Of a DNA stretch of 34,244 nucleotides, positions 30,747 through 34,244 are shown piece after piece. The DNA comes from Clostridia bacterium (GTDB lineage Bacteria > Bacillota_A > Clostridia > Oscillospirales > CAG-272), in assembly GCA_017632155.1 (NCBI GenBank), contig JAGBRZ010000208.1:1-34244 (forward strand). The letters run 5' to 3'. The notes beneath the pieces were generated by a model that searched no databases, was not told where the DNA came from, and saw only the letters and a program-made list of their open reading frames with translations. Within the stretch, counting starts at the first letter, position 1. Every line of letters starts with the position of its first letter. The position numbers and the translations under genes are program-made.

Positions 30747-32351
30747 ATGTCCAAGAAAATACGTGATCCTATTTATGACTATATAATTGTTGAAGATGAT
30801 TTTTTACCTATTATCGACTCTGTCGAATTTCAGCGACTGAGAAATATCATTCAGACAAGCTATACTTCTATTTATCCTTCTGCGCTACATAATAGATTTA
30901 CACATTCTCTTGGTGTGTTTTGGTTAGGCAATATAGCATTTGATTCTTTGATTAAAAATAGTCCAGATAAAACAACCTCATTAACAAAGAAAGATATAGA
31001 TGACACAAAACGTACATTTATTATGGCATGCTTATGTCATGATTTGGGACATTCTCCCTTTTCACATACTGGAGAGAGATTTTATGATGCTCCTAAAATC
31101 AGTAAATGTTTGACAGATAGCATTTCTAACAAAGCTTACAAAATAGATGTAAAAAATGAAAAATCTATTGTTGGTAAGCAGCATGAAATAATGAGTGCTC
31201 TTTTAGCCATTAAAAAATTTGGGTCTCATATTCCTGATCATTCTTTTTTTGCAAGATGTATCATAGGGCTAAAATACAAAAATATTCAGTACGCTACTAA
31301 ACCGGAAAAGCGAAGATTACCAATATATAAAGCGTGTGTGGAGCTTCTTAATTCTAATATCATTGATGTTGATAAGTTGGATTATCTAATTCGTGATAGT
31401 TATATGTCTGGATATTCATCGATATCTATAGACTACAAAAGACTTCTTGATGGCGTTTTTATCAATGATGGTGAGCATTCGGTTGGTTATGAAAAAAGTT
31501 CGCTTAGTGTTTTGGAAAATGTTTTAACGGCTCATGATATGGAACGCCGTTGGGTACAATCACATCCAATCATACAATATGAAGGATATTTGTTGCAGAC
31601 AATTATACGTGAATTGAATTCTTCTTACAATGAAGGAAATTCTAAATTGTTTTCATATAATTCTATTACGTCAGAAGGAGAGCAATTAAAGGATGTAGGA
31701 ACAATTAGACTGTTATCGGATTCTGAAATTTTGTTTTTGGCAAAACAAAATTTCGAACAAAGTCATGCAGTTAGAGAATATTGCGATAGAAGATTGAGAA
31801 GACATCCTATTTGGAAATCTGAAGCAGAATTCTCCTCGTTATTTGATTTTAAGTGTAATGATCCATTTATAAAAATTTTGATGAAATGGGAAAAAATGTT
31901 GTTGGAAGGCAAATACGAGGTGTACAGTTTAAACGATGTTTTTTATGATCGTTTAAACAGTGATTTAGAACGCCTAAAAAGCCAGTATATTTCTCTTCCA
32001 CCAAGTTCCAAAAAGGCAACAATAAAATCAAATTTAGATACATTGAATATTGAGCTTGAGATTTTGCGTCAAATAAAAGACTATCTACAAAACAGTAATA
32101 TTCCATTTGATTTGGTTATTGTGACACAAGAGCAGTTTAAGAGTGGATTATATAAGCAAGGGTTCCAGGAGTTACCTATTCGATTTAATCATGATTCAAA
32201 TAAAATATGGCGAATGAATGAAGTTTCGGCAGTTCCATTTGACTTGAAAGAAGATAAAAAAACATTCTTTTACCTATATTATCAAAGATCGGATAAATCT
32301 TTAGATGCGTTGGAATTTTCAAAGGTTATTCGTAAAGCTGCGATTATCTAG
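30747..32351 (+). CDS. SAMHD1-like HD-domain dNTP triphosphohydrolase, 534 aa
   Basis: ATG after TAGGAGTATGGGGT. The metal site is complete: RFTHSLGV (H53), CLCHDLGHSPFSH (H98, D99) and DVDKLDYLIRD (D209). R50, K210, Y213 and D217 fall at the positions that contact the triphosphate and sugar in SAMHD1. The last 270 residues are an unfamiliar regulatory or nucleic-acid part. The family splits dNTPs into nucleoside and triphosphate; bacterial dGTPases can stop phage by draining dNTPs. Carriage in an AT-rich insert suggests a defence cargo. The substrate preference is not readable. Confidence 0.82.
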   Translation: MSKKIRDPIYDYIIVEDDFLPIIDSVEFQRLRNIIQTSYTSIYPSALHNRFTHSLGVFWLGNIAFDSLIKNSPDKTTSLTKKDIDDTKRTFIMACLCHDLGHSPFSHTGERFYDAPKISKCLTDSISNKAYKIDVKNEKSIVGKQHEIMSALLAIKKFGSHIPDHSFFARCIIGLKYKNIQYATKPEKRRLPIYKACVELLNSNIIDVDKLDYLIRDSYMSGYSSISIDYKRLLDGVFINDGEHSVGYEKSSLSVLENVLTAHDMERRWVQSHPIIQYEGYLLQTIIRELNSSYNEGNSKLFSYNSITSEGEQLKDVGTIRLLSDSEILFLAKQNFEQSHAVREYCDRRLRRHPIWKSEAEFSSLFDFKCNDPFIKILMKWEKMLLEGKYEVYSLNDVFYDRLNSDLERLKSQYISLPPSSKKATIKSNLDTLNIELEILRQIKDYLQNSNIPFDLVIVTQEQFKSGLYKQGFQELPIRFNHDSNKIWRMNEVSAVPFDLKEDKKTFFYLYYQRSDKSLDALEFSKVIRKAAII

Positions 32352-32352
32352 T

Positions 32353-32384
32353 AAAAGGCCGTGATACAATTGTCACGGCCTTTT
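32353..32384 (+). terminator. Intrinsic terminator of the cargo genes
   Basis: AAAAGGCCGTGA (32353-32364) pairs with TCACGGCCTTTT (32373-32384), loop TACAATTG. It protects the downstream T4SS genes from or against read-through of the cargo. Confidence 0.9.
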
Positions 32385-32646
32385 GTGATTTTAAAAAAGT
32401 TAAAACGAAACCCAAAGGCAATATTCTAAACGGACTACTAACGATAAAAAGTTAATCCAAATACTTGATATGAAAAAATTCAAATTAAAAAAATAGCGAA
32501 TGGTTCTTCTGGAGAGAAATTTAGCAGTTGTACTGTTGGTATAGTTGTTTTTACATTATATAGCGGGAAATCAAGCAAAGTTATTGTTTGTGTAAATGAA
32601 GAAAGTAGAATTATATTCAAATCCAAGTGATACTGAAATAAAAATT
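32385..32646 (+). other. Cargo tail without a clear gene
   Basis: AT-rich. One stop-free frame of 53 codons (32469-32627) has no start codon with a ribosome binding site; it contains a fairly hydrophobic stretch (CTVGIVVFTLYSG) and might be a relic of a lost gene. No promoter or repeat recognised. Confidence 0.4.
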
Positions 32647-32768
32647 ATGAAGGAAGGTGATTATCGCATTTTGGGCAGCGGTAGCCAAGGTTGCTAAAAA
32701 GGTTCTACAAATCCTTCTTGGCAATAAAAAAGGCAGAAAATTTTTGGGCTATGTCATTGGCATAGCCC
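32647..32768 (+). repeat. Direct repeat, right copy (122 bp)
   Basis: Partner of 30039-30160. It holds the start region of the intact T4SS gene, and its hairpin GGGCTATG/CATAGCCC (32746-32768) is followed here by TTTTTATTATT. Confidence 0.9.
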
Positions 32769-33169
32769 TTTTTATTATTCTTCTTCCGCTTATTGCTGTC
32801 TATGGATTATTCGGTTGGATGGCGGGAGGGGGAGCAGAAAGTTTGATTGACTATGATGCTGTTTACGATCAAATCCCCACTGAATACCGCGAACAAATAG
32901 AGACACACGAGTATCAGCTTGCGGAGATCGAGAGAGTCTTTGAAGAAAACGGACTTTCTCAAGCAGATATATCAAAGGCAAAAGCAATCTATATTTCGAG
33001 TCTGACAGGGAAGGAGAAAGAAGAAGGCTTTTATCAGAAGTATGCAGAGTGTTTTATCGCACAGGACGGAGAAACAGATTTGCTGTCTTCCATTTCTTCT
33101 GCGTTCGGTGTTACCTTTTCGGAGTCGGACAGAGAACAGTTTGAAAATTTATATGGAGGTTCATCATGA
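32657..33169 (+). CDS. T4SS-associated single-pass membrane protein, 170 aa
   Basis: The frame opens with GTG behind AAGGAAG at very short spacing; no better in-frame start exists, so the native start may have been lost or altered by the duplication. Residues 1-30 are basic (KVAKKVLQILLGNKKGRKFLGY). One membrane helix (IGIALFIILLPLIAVYGLFGWM) and an acidic soluble domain of about 110 residues follow. The N-terminus resembles that of the CHAP/lysozyme-type mobile-element proteins that follow VirB4 in Tn1549-like elements. The hydrolase domain is absent here. Confidence 0.6.
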   Translation: MIIAFWAAVAKVAKKVLQILLGNKKGRKFLGYVIGIALFIILLPLIAVYGLFGWMAGGGAESLIDYDAVYDQIPTEYREQIETHEYQLAEIERVFEENGLSQADISKAKAIYISSLTGKEKEEGFYQKYAECFIAQDGETDLLSSISSAFGVTFSESDREQFENLYGGSS

Positions 33170-34053
33170 AAGGAAAAATCAAATTTAACCGCAAGGATCC
33201 TGTGATGGAGGTGGATGATTTCGATGTTATCGCGGTCGCAGTATTACCACATAGTCAGTTTGTAGGATTTCAAAAGAACATGTTAAATGACTATGATTTT
33301 ATCATGCCATTCGCCGATGAGATGCATGTCGATTTCAATGACGTGACACACTCAATGCTCGTACTCGACGAGGAAGGCGAAGACGGAATCCTTGTCAACA
33401 GTGAGGGGTCGTATTACGGAAGATATACGTCCTATCTTCCCCAAGCAAAGAAACTCTTGCACGATAAAATTCAAGAAGTCGCGAAAACTATGATTCAAGG
33501 GCGCTTCGGAGACGCAGGAAACGGTTCTTGGGTGATCGGATTTGACGATATTAAGGAACATTTCGATCTTACCGTTACCCCGAATAACGGGATCGGAACA
33601 ATGCTACTCGAGGAGCTTGAAAAACAAGAAGAGATCGGGGAGATTATCGCAACAGAGGATTGCTTTGAGATTACGGAATATCTCAACAACGTTTCCAAAG
33701 ACGTTGATCTCGGTGAAAAAATTACCACGGTCTTTTCTCTGATGGGATGCAATTTAGAGGATGTCCATCTGGTAGATATGGATGAAGAACATGAAGTTGC
33801 TACCATTGTTGAGCTCAATCAGAATACGCTGACCGAGAGAGGGATGCAGGATTGGGCGGATGTACTTTCGGCAAAGGTGGAACGAATCTTTGAAGGTGAT
33901 TACGGAATTCAAATTGAAGTCAGCGGATGTCCCGCCGAGCGCATCAGAGATTTTTCGTTTATGCTAGCGGGCTATGTATCGGAGGAGGAGTTCAATGCGT
34001 GGGTAAGCAAAAAATCTGTGGAGGAAGATATTGATGAGGGTATGGTGTTGTAA
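33166..34053 (+). CDS. Acidic conjugative-element protein of unknown function, 295 aa
   Basis: Overlaps the previous gene by four bases and has TGGAGGTTCATC before its ATG. Soluble and acidic, with at least two alpha/beta parts (MEVDDFDVIAVAVLPHSQF; LNQNTLTERGMQDWADVLSAKV). No family recognised with certainty; it may belong to a group of mobile-element DUF proteins. The final gene of the visible operon before a terminator. Confidence 0.55.
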   Translation: MKGKIKFNRKDPVMEVDDFDVIAVAVLPHSQFVGFQKNMLNDYDFIMPFADEMHVDFNDVTHSMLVLDEEGEDGILVNSEGSYYGRYTSYLPQAKKLLHDKIQEVAKTMIQGRFGDAGNGSWVIGFDDIKEHFDLTVTPNNGIGTMLLEELEKQEEIGEIIATEDCFEITEYLNNVSKDVDLGEKITTVFSLMGCNLEDVHLVDMDEEHEVATIVELNQNTLTERGMQDWADVLSAKVERIFEGDYGIQIEVSGCPAERIRDFSFMLAGYVSEEEFNAWVSKKSVEEDIDEGMVL

Positions 34054-34115
34054 CAGGGGTAAGATTTAGTAAAGTATGGGGTGGAAAAGCAGGGTCGATT
34101 TGAAAGCAGGAGAAA

Positions 34116-34145
34116 GGACTGGCGCCTATTGCGCCGGTCCGTTTT
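34116..34145 (+). terminator. Intrinsic terminator at the operon end
   Basis: GGACTGGCGC (34116-34125) pairs with GCGCCGGTCC (34131-34140) with one G-U pair, then GTTTT. It lies 63 bases after the last stop codon. Confidence 0.85.
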
Positions 34146-34218
34146 ACATCGGACGGCAGAGCCGACCGAAATTCAAAGGGTTTGCGGATTTCCTAAAATG
34201 CGCCTAATTTTTAGGGTT

Positions 34219-34242
34219 GGTGCCTATTTTGGCGCCTTTCTT
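34219..34242 (+). terminator. Second weak terminator-like hairpin
   Basis: GGTGCC (34219-34224) pairs with GGCGCC (34231-34236) around TATTTT, followed by TTTCTT at the window edge. Six pairs only. Confidence 0.4.
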
Positions 34243-34244
34243 GA

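Larger units (their letters stand above)
30161..32646 (+). mobile_element. AT-rich cargo insertion in the T4SS operon
   Basis: Visibly richer in A+T than the genes on both sides and bounded by the 122-bp repeats. It carries an unknown protein and an HD dNTPase gene, a terminator and a tail without a clear gene. No transposase, integrase or terminal inverted repeat is seen, so the mechanism of entry is unknown; recombination by the repeats would remove 2608 bases and restore one copy. Confidence 0.6.

Noticed and set aside
32746..32780. GGGCTATG/CATAGCCC followed by TTTTTATT as a terminator
   Set aside because: It lies inside the coding start of the intact T4SS gene, so a working terminator would silence that gene; kept only as part of the repeat-boundary observation.
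1..34244. CRISPR array, tRNA or rRNA genes, insertion sequence transposase
   Set aside because: No regularly spaced repeats, no tRNA cloverleaf or CCA-type end, and no transposase or integrase motif seen on either strand.

Overview
The window is a stretch of a conjugative (integrative) element from a low-to-mid-GC Firmicute, most likely a gut Clostridia member. The evidence is strong AGGAGG-type ribosome binding sites, TTGACA/TATAAT promoters, and protein families typical of clostridial conjugative transposons: YodL/DUF3846, DUF4314, SpoVG, DUF4320 and DUF3852-like proteins, and a VirB4 with a separately encoded N-terminal part. There is no rRNA, tRNA or chromosomal marker gene. Relaxase, coupling ATPase, integrase and attachment sites are not visible, so both element ends probably lie outside the window.

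Layout. (a) 1-2720, control region: a SLOG-like fragment, a leftward HTH regulator with its own promoter, a small zinc-ribbon protein, a structured RNA ending in a terminator, and a sigma-region-4-like protein. (b) 2720-3243: more than 500 bases without a convincing gene but rich in hairpins. (c) 3244-14159, leading-region-like block: a DinG-type helicase, acidic small proteins including an ArdA-like one, an ADP-ribosyltransferase-like protein, a DUF4314 protein, a C5-cytosine methyltransferase apparently starting at ATT, a YubB/Api92-like protein, an adenine methyltransferase, two AbrB-like proteins and a YodL-DUF3846 protein. Together these look like protection against host defence plus DNA handling. 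(d) 14243-25877: a complete Tad/type IVc-like pilus operon (SpoVG, three pilin-like proteins, prepilin peptidase, CpaB, CpaE-like, CpaF, TadB, TadC, two TadE/TadF-like pseudopilins, two membrane-anchored proteins and a large secreted InlB-repeat protein). A type I toxin-antitoxin cassette sits between cpaF and tadB, transcribed on the opposite strand to the operon. (e) 25957-34053: a type IV secretion block (VirB2-like, VirB6/TrbL-like, VirB3-like, split VirB4, membrane protein). It is interrupted at 30161-32646 by an AT-rich cargo carrying an unknown 144-residue protein and a SAMHD1-like HD dNTPase. The cargo is flanked by 122-bp direct repeats that duplicate the start of the next T4SS gene.

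How it fits together: the leading block would protect incoming DNA, the Tad-like pilus with its secreted adhesin-like protein could bring cells together, and the VirB-type channel would move DNA. The toxin-antitoxin pair and HD cargo look like later insertions for stabilisation and phage defence. All calls come from reading sequence and translations by eye; no database search was run.
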